Positions 1 through 5,390 of a stretch of DNA of 5,390 nt are shown in pieces. Under the pieces are notes generated by a model that did not search any database, had not been told where the DNA came from, and saw nothing but the letters and a program-made list of their open reading frames with translations. Every line of letters starts with the position of its first letter. Position 1 is the first letter of the stretch. The stretch covers positions 1-5,390 of the forward strand of contig JAASTL010000100.1 of NCBI GenBank assembly GCA_021767305.1, read 5' to 3'. Position numbers and translations under genes: made by a program. Origin of the DNA: Piscirickettsiaceae bacterium. GTDB lineage: Bacteria > Pseudomonadota > Gammaproteobacteria > Thiomicrospirales > Thiomicrospiraceae.

Positions 1-822
1 AATGGCATCTAAACCAGCATAGTTTAAAGAGCTACTGGCTTTTTCTTGTACTGCAGGTTTAGCATGATAAGCCACAGAGAGACCAGCTTCATTCATCATT
101 AAAAGGTCATTTGCACCATCACCAACGGCAATGACTTGGCTTGGTTTGATGTTTAACTCTTGGCAAAGTTCAAATAAAAAATCTGCCTTGGCTTGAGCGC
201 CAATAATTCCGCCTTCAACTTCTCCCGTTAAATGACCATTCTCTTGCGCTAAAACATTGGCTCGAGTGAAGTCTAAGCCCAGTTGTTTCTTTAATTGTTC
301 GGTGAAAAAGGTAAAACCGCCTGATACTAATGCGAATTTAATATCTTTTGATTTTAAACCACTAATCCACTTTTCTGCCCCCGGGTTTAGGGTTAGACGA
401 TCGTTGTAAACATACTGTAAAGCGGTTGTATCTAAGCCTTTTAACAGCGCAACACGTTCTGTTAAAGACTCTTCAAAGTTGAGTTCACCACGCATTGCCG
501 CTTCGGTAATTGCAGAGACTTGAGGTTTTAAATCAACATAATCTGCAATCTCATCAACACACTCAATGGAGATTAAGGTTGAATCCATATCACTAATAAC
601 GAGTTTGATTTGAGAACCATCAAAACCGTCTGGCAAGATATTGACATCAACCTTAATTTCATCGGCTAGCTTTTTGGCTTCTTCATAGGAAACCTGTTTT
701 TCTATAGTCAGACGAAAATGGTTGTTGATTCTTTCTGGCTTGCCAAATTGACCATACAGCCTTTCAATGACACGGCTCTGTTCGTAGGTTAGAGAGTTAC
801 TGTGGATAATGATGGTGCTCAT
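1..822 (-). CDS. serB: Phosphoserine phosphatase SerB (C-terminus cut by window edge)
   Basis: This enzyme hydrolyses O-phospho-L-serine to L-serine, the last step of the phosphorylated serine pathway in the cytoplasm. The 274 visible residues carry the HAD phosphatase signatures. Motif I is DMDST at residues 78-82, with D78 the expected nucleophile and D80 the general acid/base. Motif II is SGG at 167-169, the motif III lysine is probably K212, and motif IV is GDGAND at 234-239, which binds magnesium. Residues 1 to about 70 form a short ACT-like N-terminal region, shorter than that of the roughly 322-residue E. coli protein. The ATG start at 822 is supported by an AGGA ribosome binding site a few bases upstream. 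No stop is reached; by family comparison only a few residues should be missing beyond position 1. It lies 54 bp downstream of the RDD gene on the same strand and may be cotranscribed with it. Family assignment is secure. Confidence 0.96.
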   Translation of the reverse strand, partial: MSTIIIHSNSLTYEQSRVIERLYGQFGKPERINNHFRLTIEKQVSYEEAKKLADEIKVDVNILPDGFDGSQIKLVISDMDSTLISIECVDEIADYVDLKPQVSAITEAAMRGELNFEESLTERVALLKGLDTTALQYVYNDRLTLNPGAEKWISGLKSKDIKFALVSGGFTFFTEQLKKQLGLDFTRANVLAQENGHLTGEVEGGIIGAQAKADFLFELCQELNIKPSQVIAVGDGANDLLMMNEAGLSVAYHAKPAVQEKASSSLNYAGLDAI

Positions 823-861
823 AAATTTTCCTGTCATTAGTTTGCTTAAGGAAGGGCTCGT

Positions 862-879
862 TAAATAGTCGACTATTTA
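862..879. repeat. Perfect 18-bp palindrome at the RDD gene stop codon
   Basis: The sequence TAAATAGTCGACTATTTA equals its own reverse complement with no spacer, and its end supplies the TAA stop of the RDD gene (877-879, minus strand). It lies between that gene and serB. No U-run follows on the minus strand, so it does not look like an intrinsic terminator. It could be a protein binding site or an RNA end structure, or it could be chance in AT-rich DNA. Confidence 0.6.
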
Positions 880-1275
880 GCTTTCGCTAACCGGCACAAC
901 TTGAGTTTTTGCCAGCCTATCTTGTAAAAGCTGCTGGCTGCCAAAAAATAGTCCAATCCAGCCAATAGGAAACAGTAGCATAGTCCAAACAAATCTTAAA
1001 TTAGCATGGTAGCGACTTAATAAGGTTCCGTTTTCAGTCAGCAGTTGAAGTTTCCAGGTTCTTAAGCCAGGGGTTTGCCCAGATTGCAGCCAAAAATAAG
1101 TAAGGTAAACGTAGGTAATGGCGATCATATAGATTTGAAAAGCCAGTGTAATCGCGGGTTTGTCTGCAAAAGAACCGCCTTGCCAGATTACAAAAGGAAT
1201 GGCTGCGGCAAACCAAACAGCTAACAGCAACAAGAGATCATATAGGTTGGCAAAAAGTATTTTCAGTCCGCTCAT
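877..1275 (-). CDS. RDD-family small integral membrane protein
   Basis: This 132-residue inner-membrane protein has three hydrophobic segments at about residues 12-32, 41-63 and 95-113. RDD-family signatures are readable: A9 and D13 (ANLYD) at the start of the first helix, GQTPGLRTWKLQLL at 66-79 after the second helix, and QDRLAKTQVV at 118-127 after the third, matching the family's HDRLAGTxVV tail. The first Arg of the R-D-D trio appears to be replaced, with K5/I6 in the N-terminal motif. The function of most small RDD proteins is unknown; some members have been linked to ion transport, and nothing here says which applies. The ATG at 1275 has a poor Shine-Dalgarno sequence. An in-frame TAA lies nine codons upstream and no alternative start falls between, so the start stands. 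serB follows 54 bp downstream on the same strand. Confidence 0.85.
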   Translation of the reverse strand: MSGLKILFANLYDLLLLLAVWFAAAIPFVIWQGGSFADKPAITLAFQIYMIAITYVYLTYFWLQSGQTPGLRTWKLQLLTENGTLLSRYHANLRFVWTMLLFPIGWIGLFFGSQQLLQDRLAKTQVVPVSES

Positions 1276-1421
1276 GGGTGCAAGTTTTTTATGATTCGCT
1301 TAAAATTCCGCATATTGTACACTAAATATCTTGTTATCTAGTTCATCACATAATGCTTAACGTATGAGAACAAGTTGATTTAAAGATTTTATGAAAATAC
1401 CGCAATAAAAAGGAAATTGTT
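1276..1421. promoter_or_regulatory. Divergent intergenic region between the RDD gene and the CbiM-like gene
   Basis: These 146 bp separate two genes that point away from each other, so promoters for both should lie here. A TACAAT hexamer on the minus strand (1314-1319) is a plausible -10 for the RDD/serB side, but it has no good -35 at 16-18 bp. I could not find a convincing sigma-70 pair for the plus-strand gene. No riboswitch-like conserved core is evident. Confidence 0.4.
1411..1414 (+). promoter_or_regulatory. Ribosome binding site deciding a TTG start
   Basis: AGGA lies 7 nt before the TTG at 1422. The nearest upstream ATG (1391) is out of frame and reads only five codons before a stop. 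In the gene's frame a TGA occurs at 1392-1394 with no ATG or GTG after it, so TTG is the best start. Confidence 0.7.
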
Positions 1422-2090
1422 TTGAATCTAATTGCAGATGATTTAGGTTTAAGCACCATCGTTGCCGGCTGGTTGATTTTATTATCATCACTCGTCTGGG
1501 CTTTAAAAACCGCACCCTGGCATAAAATTGATGGTGATAGGGGAGCGCAACATGTCTTGCTGGCAATGACCGTCATCGTGTTTTTTGTTTGGCAGTTTTC
1601 CGCCGCATTGGATAATGGCTTGAACTTCCACTTTTTATTGATGACATTGCTAGCGTTAATGTTTGCACCGCAGTTTGCCATTATGAGTATGGTTTTAGCC
1701 ATGGTCGGTGTGACTTTTCAGTCAGATCTCGGGTGGTTGGCTTTAGGTATTAATGCAACCCTAATGGGGGTGATACCGATTGCGATTACTTGGTTGATGT
1801 TTAAGCTAGGCGCCAAATTTTTAGAAGCGAACTTTTTTGTCTATGTGTTTTATAACGGGTTTTTCTCAGCAGCCATCGGAGCGGTGGTTTCTTTAGCTTT
1901 GATTACCTTAGTAATGCTCATCAATGAAACGCATAGCTTGGAAACCTTAAAACAGAGCTTTATCCCATTTATTCCATTAATGGCGACTCCAGAAGGATTT
2001 GTAAACGGGATGATTTTAGCGGCATTGGTAATTTTGAAACCCAACTGGTTGACCAGTTTTCACGACCGAAATTATATTAACGGTAAGTAG
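1422..2090 (+). CDS. CbiM-like predicted ECF transporter permease (COG3235-type), TTG start
   Basis: This is a 222-residue, very hydrophobic inner-membrane protein with about six membrane segments: residues 13-29, 46-63, 69-97, 105-127, 137-166 and 180-206. The layout and the motifs GINATLMGVIP (109-119) and TPEGFVNGMILAALV (189-203), followed by a short polar tail (SFHDRNYINGK), resemble the CbiM-like permeases annotated as energy-coupling factor transporter components. Characterised CbiM and NikM take up cobalt or nickel and begin with a metal-binding Met-His N-terminus. This protein begins MNLIADDLG and has no such motif, so metal transport cannot be assumed. No ATPase (CbiO-like) or CbiQ-like partner lies alongside: the neighbours are a divergent RDD gene and a convergent lipoprotein. 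Translation starts at TTG with a good AGGA site. The substrate is unknown and the family call is from memory of sequence patterns. Confidence 0.65.
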   Translation: MNLIADDLGLSTIVAGWLILLSSLVWALKTAPWHKIDGDRGAQHVLLAMTVIVFFVWQFSAALDNGLNFHFLLMTLLALMFAPQFAIMSMVLAMVGVTFQSDLGWLALGINATLMGVIPIAITWLMFKLGAKFLEANFFVYVFYNGFFSAAIGAVVSLALITLVMLINETHSLETLKQSFIPFIPLMATPEGFVNGMILAALVILKPNWLTSFHDRNYINGK

Positions 2091-2182
2091 TAATAAGCAC
2101 GGAAAAGAGAGAGTAGGCGGCAAACGTGTTATTTCAAATGGTTGAGAAATGCGATCTTATAATTCAGTTTATGATAAATAAA

Positions 2183-2230
2183 AGTAGGTAAATATAGGTG
2201 AGTAAAGATAGGTGAGTAAAGATAGGTAAG
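2183..2230. repeat. 14-bp tandem repeat, about 3.5 imperfect copies
   Basis: ATAGGTGAGTAAAG occurs twice exactly, head to tail (2194-2207 and 2208-2221). A partial third copy, ATAGGTAAG, follows at 2222-2230. A shortened, degenerate copy, GTAGGTAAAT, precedes them at 2184-2193. The array lies after the stop of the CbiM-like gene and before the terminator, in a stretch with no coding potential. It is most simply explained by replication slippage. Confidence 0.8.
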
Positions 2231-2267
2231 CTTAGGGCTTAGGCAACAGAGTTATAAATTTCAGGCA

Positions 2268-2311
2268 TAAAAAAACCGGCCGAGAGATAATTCTCTGGAC
2301 CGGTTTTTTTA
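2268..2311. terminator. Bidirectional intrinsic terminator between convergent genes
   Basis: A long hairpin has outer arms of A7-CCGG (2269-2279) pairing with CCGG-T7 (2300-2310). The inner arm CC-AGAGA (2280-2281, 2283-2287) pairs with TCTCT-GG (2292-2298), with single-base bulges at 2282 and 2299 and a TAAT loop. The T-run on each strand allows termination in both directions. It serves the CbiM-like gene from the left and the lipoprotein gene (stop at 2324) from the right. Confidence 0.93.
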
Positions 2312-2323
2312 TTTAGGAAATTA

Positions 2324-2653
2324 TTATTTTTCCCAAGCAGCTTTCAAACCTTTCCAAGATTCAGTTTGAGCTACTTCAGCGTTAGCTGATTTGTAAGCTT
2401 CTTTAGCATATTTAAGTGCTGCAGCCTCATCACCTTTTTTCTTAGCTTCTTCAGCTTTAGCTAGGTAATGCTCAACGTATGGTTTTTTCATTTTCTTTTG
2501 CTTCCAAACGTTGTTGTTAGCTGCTGCTTTAGCGTGTGCTGCTTTAGCGGCATCAACATAATCAGAATAGCTAGTTGGATTAGATGCAGTTGCTGTACAT
2601 CCAGTCATTGCTACTGCTGCTGCCAACATTGATCCGATCAATAATTTTTTCAT
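2324..2653 (-). CDS. Small Ala/Lys-rich lipoprotein, SoxXA-binding-protein-like
   Basis: The 109-residue product begins with a lipoprotein signal: MKK, a hydrophobic stretch at residues 4-16, then MTGC with C19 as the likely lipidated cysteine. The mature part is rich in Ala (about a quarter of the whole protein) and Lys (about a sixth). It looks like two amphipathic helices around residues 30-46 and 60-95, with VWKQKK near 49-54, AEEAKKKGDEAAALKYAKEA near 67-86, then AEVAQ. A tryptophan followed by Lys-rich helix, the KxGD turn, regularly spaced Ala/Lys and the AVAQ-like end recall SoxXA-binding proteins (SoxK) of thiosulfate oxidisers. A generic helical envelope lipoprotein is the main alternative. 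No other sox gene is in view. The start is firm: GGAGG lies 7 nt before the ATG. This strong site and the uniform codon choice suggest high expression. It is followed by the bidirectional terminator and appears to be a single-gene transcript. Confidence 0.8.
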   Translation of the reverse strand: MKKLLIGSMLAAAVAMTGCTATASNPTSYSDYVDAAKAAHAKAAANNNVWKQKKMKKPYVEHYLAKAEEAKKKGDEAAALKYAKEAYKSANAEVAQTESWKGLKAAWEK

Positions 2654-2718
2654 GGGACTTCCTCCAGTTATAAGAGCATTAAGCTTGAGTCGCTTATATT
2701 TTTAGTATTTCGCAAATA

Positions 2719-2746
2719 ATTGTAATCTTTGAATTCTCAAAGTAAA
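2719..2746 (-). promoter_or_regulatory. Candidate sigma-70 promoter for the lipoprotein gene
   Basis: Read on the minus strand, TTTACT (2741-2746, four of six matches to TTGACA) is followed after 16 bp by TACAAT (2719-2724, five of six matches to TATAAT). Transcription would begin near 2712 and give a leader of about 58 nt. The element CTTTGA-N4-TCAAAG (2727-2742) covers the spacer and overlaps the -35, a position suited to an operator. Assigned by eye. Confidence 0.4.
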
Positions 2747-2750
2747 GGCT

Positions 2751-2782
2751 TATGCGAACACTTTTTTTGCTGTTTTCGCATA
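2751..2782. repeat. 8-bp perfect inverted repeat with 16-nt spacer (TATGCGAA...TTCGCATA)
   Basis: TATGCGAA (2751-2758) and TTCGCATA (2775-2782) are exact reverse complements. The pair lies just upstream of the candidate -35 of the lipoprotein promoter. The core TTCGCA recurs at 2709-2714, near the predicted transcription start. The arrangement would suit a dimeric regulator binding upstream of the promoter. A hairpin is possible but has a large loop, and no terminator role is evident. Confidence 0.55.
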
Positions 2783-2800
2783 GATGCATACGTTATTAAG

Positions 2801-2829
2801 TTTACCCCGCCCCTGTCAATCTTTATAAT
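2801..2829 (+). promoter_or_regulatory. Candidate distal guaB promoter
   Basis: TTTACC (2801-2806, four of six) lies exactly 17 bp before a perfect TATAAT (2824-2829). Initiation near 2836 would give guaB a leader of about 157 nt. Assigned by eye in AT-rich DNA. Confidence 0.4.
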
Positions 2830-2941
2830 ACCTGCTATTAAATGAAAAACTTGTTGATTTTTAGCTGTTTTTACGCATTTTTTTGACGTAACTTATTGAA
2901 AATCATCAGGATTGTTTTTTGGCTATAAGCAAACGCTGTTA

Positions 2942-2970
2942 TTTAGAAAAATAACTGATTAGCCTATAAG
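2942..2970 (+). promoter_or_regulatory. Candidate proximal guaB promoter
   Basis: TTTAGA (2942-2947, four of six) lies 17 bp before TATAAG (2965-2970, five of six). Initiation near 2977 would leave a leader of only about 16 nt, just enough to include the AAGGT ribosome binding site (2980-2984). It may work together with, or instead of, the distal candidate. Confidence 0.35.
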
Positions 2971-2992
2971 TATTTACATAAGGTAGAAAAAA

Positions 2993-4453
2993 ATGAGAAT
3001 TTTGCAAGATGCATTGACTTTTGATGACGTTCTTTTGGTTCCAGCGCACTCAACTGTGTTACCAAATGATGTGTCTTTAAAGACAAAACTAACTCGAGAA
3101 ATTAGTCTGAACATTCCATTAGTTTCTGCCGCGATGGATACCGTTACCGAAGCTCGTCTTGCTATTTCAATGGCACAAGAGGGTGGTATTGGTATCATCC
3201 ACAAAAACATGACCGTTGCTGAGCAGGCACATGTCGTTAGTAAAGTAAAAAAATATGAGCACGGTGTAATTGCTGATCCTGTGACGGTTCAGCATACCGA
3301 TTCAGTAGCGGATGCGGTCAAAAAGACCAAAGCAAATCGCGTATCCAGTGCGCCGGTTATGGATGGTGATGATTTAGTCGGTATTGTTACGAGTCGTGAT
3401 ATTCGATTTGTTGATGACATGTCTCAAGCCGTTTCTATGATCATGACGCCAAAAGAAAAATTAGTAACGGTTAAAGAAAAAGAAGATCCTCAAGTTGTTT
3501 TGGATTTGCTTCATAAACATCGTATTGAACGTGTTTTGGTAGTAAATGATGATTTCAAACTGAAAGGGATGATTACCGTTTCTGACATGATGAAGCAGTC
3601 TCACCATCCACATGCTTGTAAGGATGCCGAAGGGCGTTTACGTGTTGGTGCCGCTGTGGGAACAGGTAAAGAAACCGATGAGCGTGTTGCCGCGCTTGTT
3701 GAAGCCGGTGTCGATGTCATCATTGTTGATACGGCTCATGGTCACTCTCAAGGGGTTATTGATCGTGTGGCTTGGGTTAAACAGAACTTCCCTGAAGTAC
3801 AGGTTATTGGTGGAAACATCGCTACCGCTGAAGCGGCTTTGGATTTAGTGAAAGCAGGTGCGGATGGCGTTAAAGTGGGTATTGGTCCAGGTTCTATCTG
3901 TACTACTCGTATTGTTGCCGGTGTGGGTGTGCCTCAAATTTCAGCGATTTCAAATGTATCTAAAGCACTTGAAGGAACGGGCGTGCCAATGATTGCTGAT
4001 GGTGGGCTGCGTTTCTCTGGTGATGTAGCTAAGGCCATTGTTGCCGGTGCTTCTGCTTGTATGATCGGTTCCATGTTTGCCGGTACAGAAGAGTCTCCAG
4101 GTGAAATCGAATACTACAAAGGTCGTGCTTATAAGTCATACCGTGGTATGGGTTCATTAGGCGCTATGGCGCAGCCATCAGGATCTTCTGACCGTTACTT
4201 CCAGGCTTCTAACGCGGAAGATAAATTGGTACCAGAAGGGATTGAAGGGCGCGTTGCTTATAAAGGTCCTCTGGCTCCAATCATTCACCAGTTAATGGGT
4301 GGTCTTCGTTCAAGTATGGGGTATACCGGTTGTCCAGATATTCCAACCATGAATAAAAAGCCTTCATTTGTCAGAGTCACTTCGGCGGGGATGACAGAAA
4401 GTCATGTTCATGACGTTACCATTACTAAAGAAGCGCCTAACTATCGTGTTTAA
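2993..4453 (+). CDS. guaB: Inosine-5'-monophosphate dehydrogenase GuaB
   Basis: This cytoplasmic enzyme oxidises IMP to XMP with NAD+, the committed step of guanine nucleotide synthesis. The 486-residue protein is full length for bacterial IMPDH. The N-terminal barrel part ([11 protein letters not shown] from about residue 8) is followed by two CBS domains at about residues 92-200, which bind purine nucleotides and tune activity in this family. The barrel then resumes with VDTAHGHSQ (D246), the loop GPGSICTTR with catalytic C303, IADGG (D336) for phosphate and ribose binding, [10 protein letters not shown] (383-392), and the flap SSDRYFQ with the R401-Y402 dyad. All key residues are present. 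The ATG at 2993 has AAGGT 8 nt upstream. guaA follows after 89 bp in the same direction, the usual guaBA order. A hairpin lies in that gap. No sign of transfer or damage. Confidence 0.98.
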   Translation: MRILQDALTFDDVLLVPAHSTVLPNDVSLKTKLTREISLNIPLVSAAMDTVTEARLAISMAQEGGIGIIHKNMTVAEQAHVVSKVKKYEHGVIADPVTVQHTDSVADAVKKTKANRVSSAPVMDGDDLVGIVTSRDIRFVDDMSQAVSMIMTPKEKLVTVKEKEDPQVVLDLLHKHRIERVLVVNDDFKLKGMITVSDMMKQSHHPHACKDAEGRLRVGAAVGTGKETDERVAALVEAGVDVIIVDTAHGHSQGVIDRVAWVKQNFPEVQVIGGNIATAEAALDLVKAGADGVKVGIGPGSICTTRIVAGVGVPQISAISNVSKALEGTGVPMIADGGLRFSGDVAKAIVAGASACMIGSMFAGTEESPGEIEYYKGRAYKSYRGMGSLGAMAQPSGSSDRYFQASNAEDKLVPEGIEGRVAYKGPLAPIIHQLMGGLRSSMGYTGCPDIPTMNKKPSFVRVTSAGMTESHVHDVTITKEAPNYRV

Positions 4454-4478
4454 TACACGAGTGAAATAATCTCTCCGG

Positions 4479-4509
4479 CAAGGCTTTTGTGATAATCGCA
4501 AAAGCCTTG
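4479..4509 (+). terminator. Hairpin between guaB and guaA; weak terminator or attenuator candidate
   Basis: CAAGGCTTTTG (4479-4489) pairs perfectly with CAAAAGCCTTG (4499-4509), an 11-bp stem with a 9-nt loop. The downstream sequence TCTGCTTTTAA has only a short, displaced T-run, so termination would be partial at best. The stem ends 33 nt before the guaA start. It may lower guaA expression relative to guaB, protect the guaB mRNA end, or mark a processing point. Stem seen directly; role inferred. Confidence 0.6.
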
Positions 4510-4542
4510 TCTGCTTTTAAGAAACTGAATTTGGAAAATTTT

Positions 4543-5390
4543 ATGTCACAACACAATATTCATGACCATCGTATCCTTATTTTGGATTTCGGATCTCAGT
4601 ACACCCAGCTGATTGCTCGTCGTATCCGTGAAATTGGAGTTTACTGTGAAGTAGAACCATGGGATATCGAGGCCAAGGATGTTGAAGCCTTTGGGGCACG
4701 CGGCATCATTCTTTCAGGTGGCCCAGAAACAGTGATTGGTGATGATTCACCGGTTGCTCCGGATGTGGTCTTTAATCTTGGTGTGCCTGTTCTCGGTATT
4801 TGTTATGGCATGCAGACCATGGCACAGCAGTTGGGTGGCCAGGTTATCAATGCCTTGGAACATGAATATGGTTATGCCCAGGTACGCGCTCACGGCCATA
4901 CTAAGTTTTTGATTGATATTGAAGACGAAGTCACGCCAGAGGGCTACGGCATGTTAGATGTATGGATGTCTCACGGAGATCGTGTCGATGCCATGCCAGA
5001 AGGCTTTAAGTTAATGGCGAGTACGCCTAACTGTCCAATTGCCGGTATGGCAAACGAAGAGAAGAATTTCTACGGCATTCAGTTCCACCCTGAAGTTACG
5101 CATACCAAGCAAGGTCAGCGCATGATTGAACGTTTTGTGGTTGATCTTTGTGGTTGTGAAAAGTTGTGGACAACGGAAAACATTATCGAAGACAGTATTG
5201 CTCGTATTCGTGAACAAGTGGGCTCTGACCAAGTCATGCTCGGTCTTTCTGGCGGGGTGGATTCCTCTGTAGTGGCAGCTCTTTTACATAAAGCCATTGG
5301 AGATCAACTGACTTGTGTATTTGTTGACCACGGTTTACTGCGTTACCAAGAAGGTGATCAGGTAATGGCGATGTTCGCTGAGAACATGGG
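4543..5390 (+). CDS. guaA: GMP synthase (glutamine-hydrolysing) GuaA, C-terminus cut by window edge
   Basis: This enzyme aminates XMP to GMP using glutamine and ATP. The 282 visible residues are a little over half of the usual roughly 525. The N-terminal class I glutamine amidotransferase domain starts [17 protein letters not shown] (11-27), followed by GIILSGGPE and the nucleophile elbow GICYGMQ with C87. The triad is completed by H182 and E184 in QFHPEV. The ATP pyrophosphatase domain begins around residue 210, with its P-loop LSGGVDSS at 235-242 and then [10 protein letters not shown]. The XMP-binding and dimerisation domain lies beyond the edge. The ATG at 4543 has GGA 7 nt upstream and matches the conserved N-terminus. 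It follows guaB with an 89-bp gap and probably shares its transcript, subject to the intervening hairpin. Confidence 0.97.
   Translation, partial: MSQHNIHDHRILILDFGSQYTQLIARRIREIGVYCEVEPWDIEAKDVEAFGARGIILSGGPETVIGDDSPVAPDVVFNLGVPVLGICYGMQTMAQQLGGQVINALEHEYGYAQVRAHGHTKFLIDIEDEVTPEGYGMLDVWMSHGDRVDAMPEGFKLMASTPNCPIAGMANEEKNFYGIQFHPEVTHTKQGQRMIERFVVDLCGCEKLWTTENIIEDSIARIREQVGSDQVMLGLSGGVDSSVVAALLHKAIGDQLTCVFVDHGLLRYQEGDQVMAMFAENM

Larger units (their letters stand above)
2654..2992. promoter_or_regulatory. Divergent regulatory region between the lipoprotein gene and guaB
   Basis: This 339-bp gene-free stretch must hold the promoters of both flanking genes. It contains a strong minus-strand ribosome binding site (2661-2665), inverted repeats around 2727-2782 next to a candidate minus-strand promoter, and two candidate plus-strand promoters for guaB. 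It is very AT-rich apart from a short CCCCGCCCC run near 2805-2813. I see no open reading frame of meaningful length and no recognisable riboswitch. Confidence 0.75.

Noticed and set aside
1276..1421. Cobalamin or other metal riboswitch before the CbiM-like gene
   Set aside because: The available leader is under 146 nt and I see no conserved B12-box-like core or large paired structure. A covariance-model scan would settle it.
1346..1702. Minus-strand open frame of 118 codons
   Set aside because: It lies antisense across the start of the CbiM-like gene, resembles no family, has cysteine- and threonine-rich composition typical of shadow frames, and competes with a well-supported membrane protein.
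2183..2230. CRISPR array
   Set aside because: The repeats are 14 bp, directly tandem without unique spacers, and there are no cas genes.
2752..2799. 15-residue leader-peptide-like frame (ATGCGAACA... to TAA)
   Set aside because: It has only a weak AAAGG three bases before the ATG, lacks a run of a regulatory amino acid, and is followed by no attenuator hairpin. It most likely reads through the inverted repeat by chance.
2927..2942. PurR operator upstream of guaB
   Set aside because: AAGCAAACGCTGTTAT matches the consensus ACGCAAACGTTTGCGT at about 10 of 16 positions, with only the left half intact. PurR is not known to control purine genes outside a limited group of gammaproteobacteria.
2836..2992. 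Purine or guanine riboswitch in the possible long guaB leader
   Set aside because: No three-way-junction core with the conserved loop sequences is visible, and the sequence is low-complexity AT-rich.
2974..3210. Minus-strand 78-codon frame overlapping the guaB start
   Set aside because: Antisense shadow of a strongly conserved enzyme gene, with no recognisable product.
3612..3848. Alternative plus-strand 78-codon frame inside guaB
   Set aside because: Out-of-frame shadow within an intact, conserved IMP dehydrogenase gene.

Overview
The window looks like ordinary chromosomal DNA from a moderately AT-rich gammaproteobacterium. The serB and guaB-guaA proteins are of the common proteobacterial type. 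A small Ala/Lys-rich lipoprotein resembling SoxXA-binding proteins hints at a sulfur oxidiser of the Thiomicrospira/Thiomicrorhabdus/Hydrogenovibrio kind. That placement is an inference from protein character only; no rRNA or other firm marker is present. No phage, transposon, CRISPR, tRNA or rRNA is visible.

Layout: (1) Positions 1-1275, minus strand: a small RDD-family membrane protein is followed downstream by serB (phosphoserine phosphatase, last step of serine biosynthesis), whose C-terminus runs off the left edge. An 18-bp perfect palindrome overlaps the RDD stop codon between the two genes. (2) Positions 1276-1421: a short divergent intergenic region. (3) Positions 1422-2090, plus strand: a six-helix CbiM-like (COG3235-type) predicted ECF transporter permease, starting at TTG. 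(4) Positions 2091-2323: non-coding, with a 14-bp tandem repeat and a bidirectional intrinsic terminator shared with the convergent gene. (5) Positions 2324-2653, minus strand: the small lipoprotein, with a very strong ribosome binding site. (6) Positions 2654-2992: a 339-bp divergent regulatory region holding inverted repeats and candidate promoters for the lipoprotein (minus) and guaB (plus). (7) Positions 2993-5390, plus strand: guaB (IMP dehydrogenase, complete), then an intergenic hairpin, then guaA (GMP synthase, cut by the right edge). Together guaB and guaA convert IMP to XMP and then GMP.

The metabolic genes are intact and keep their catalytic residues. The left, middle and right gene groups have no obvious functional link. 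I found no convincing new multi-gene system. The items most worth a second look are the inverted-repeat-rich promoter region of the lipoprotein, the lipoprotein itself, the orphan CbiM-like permease, the 14-bp tandem repeat, and the palindrome and hairpin at gene junctions.
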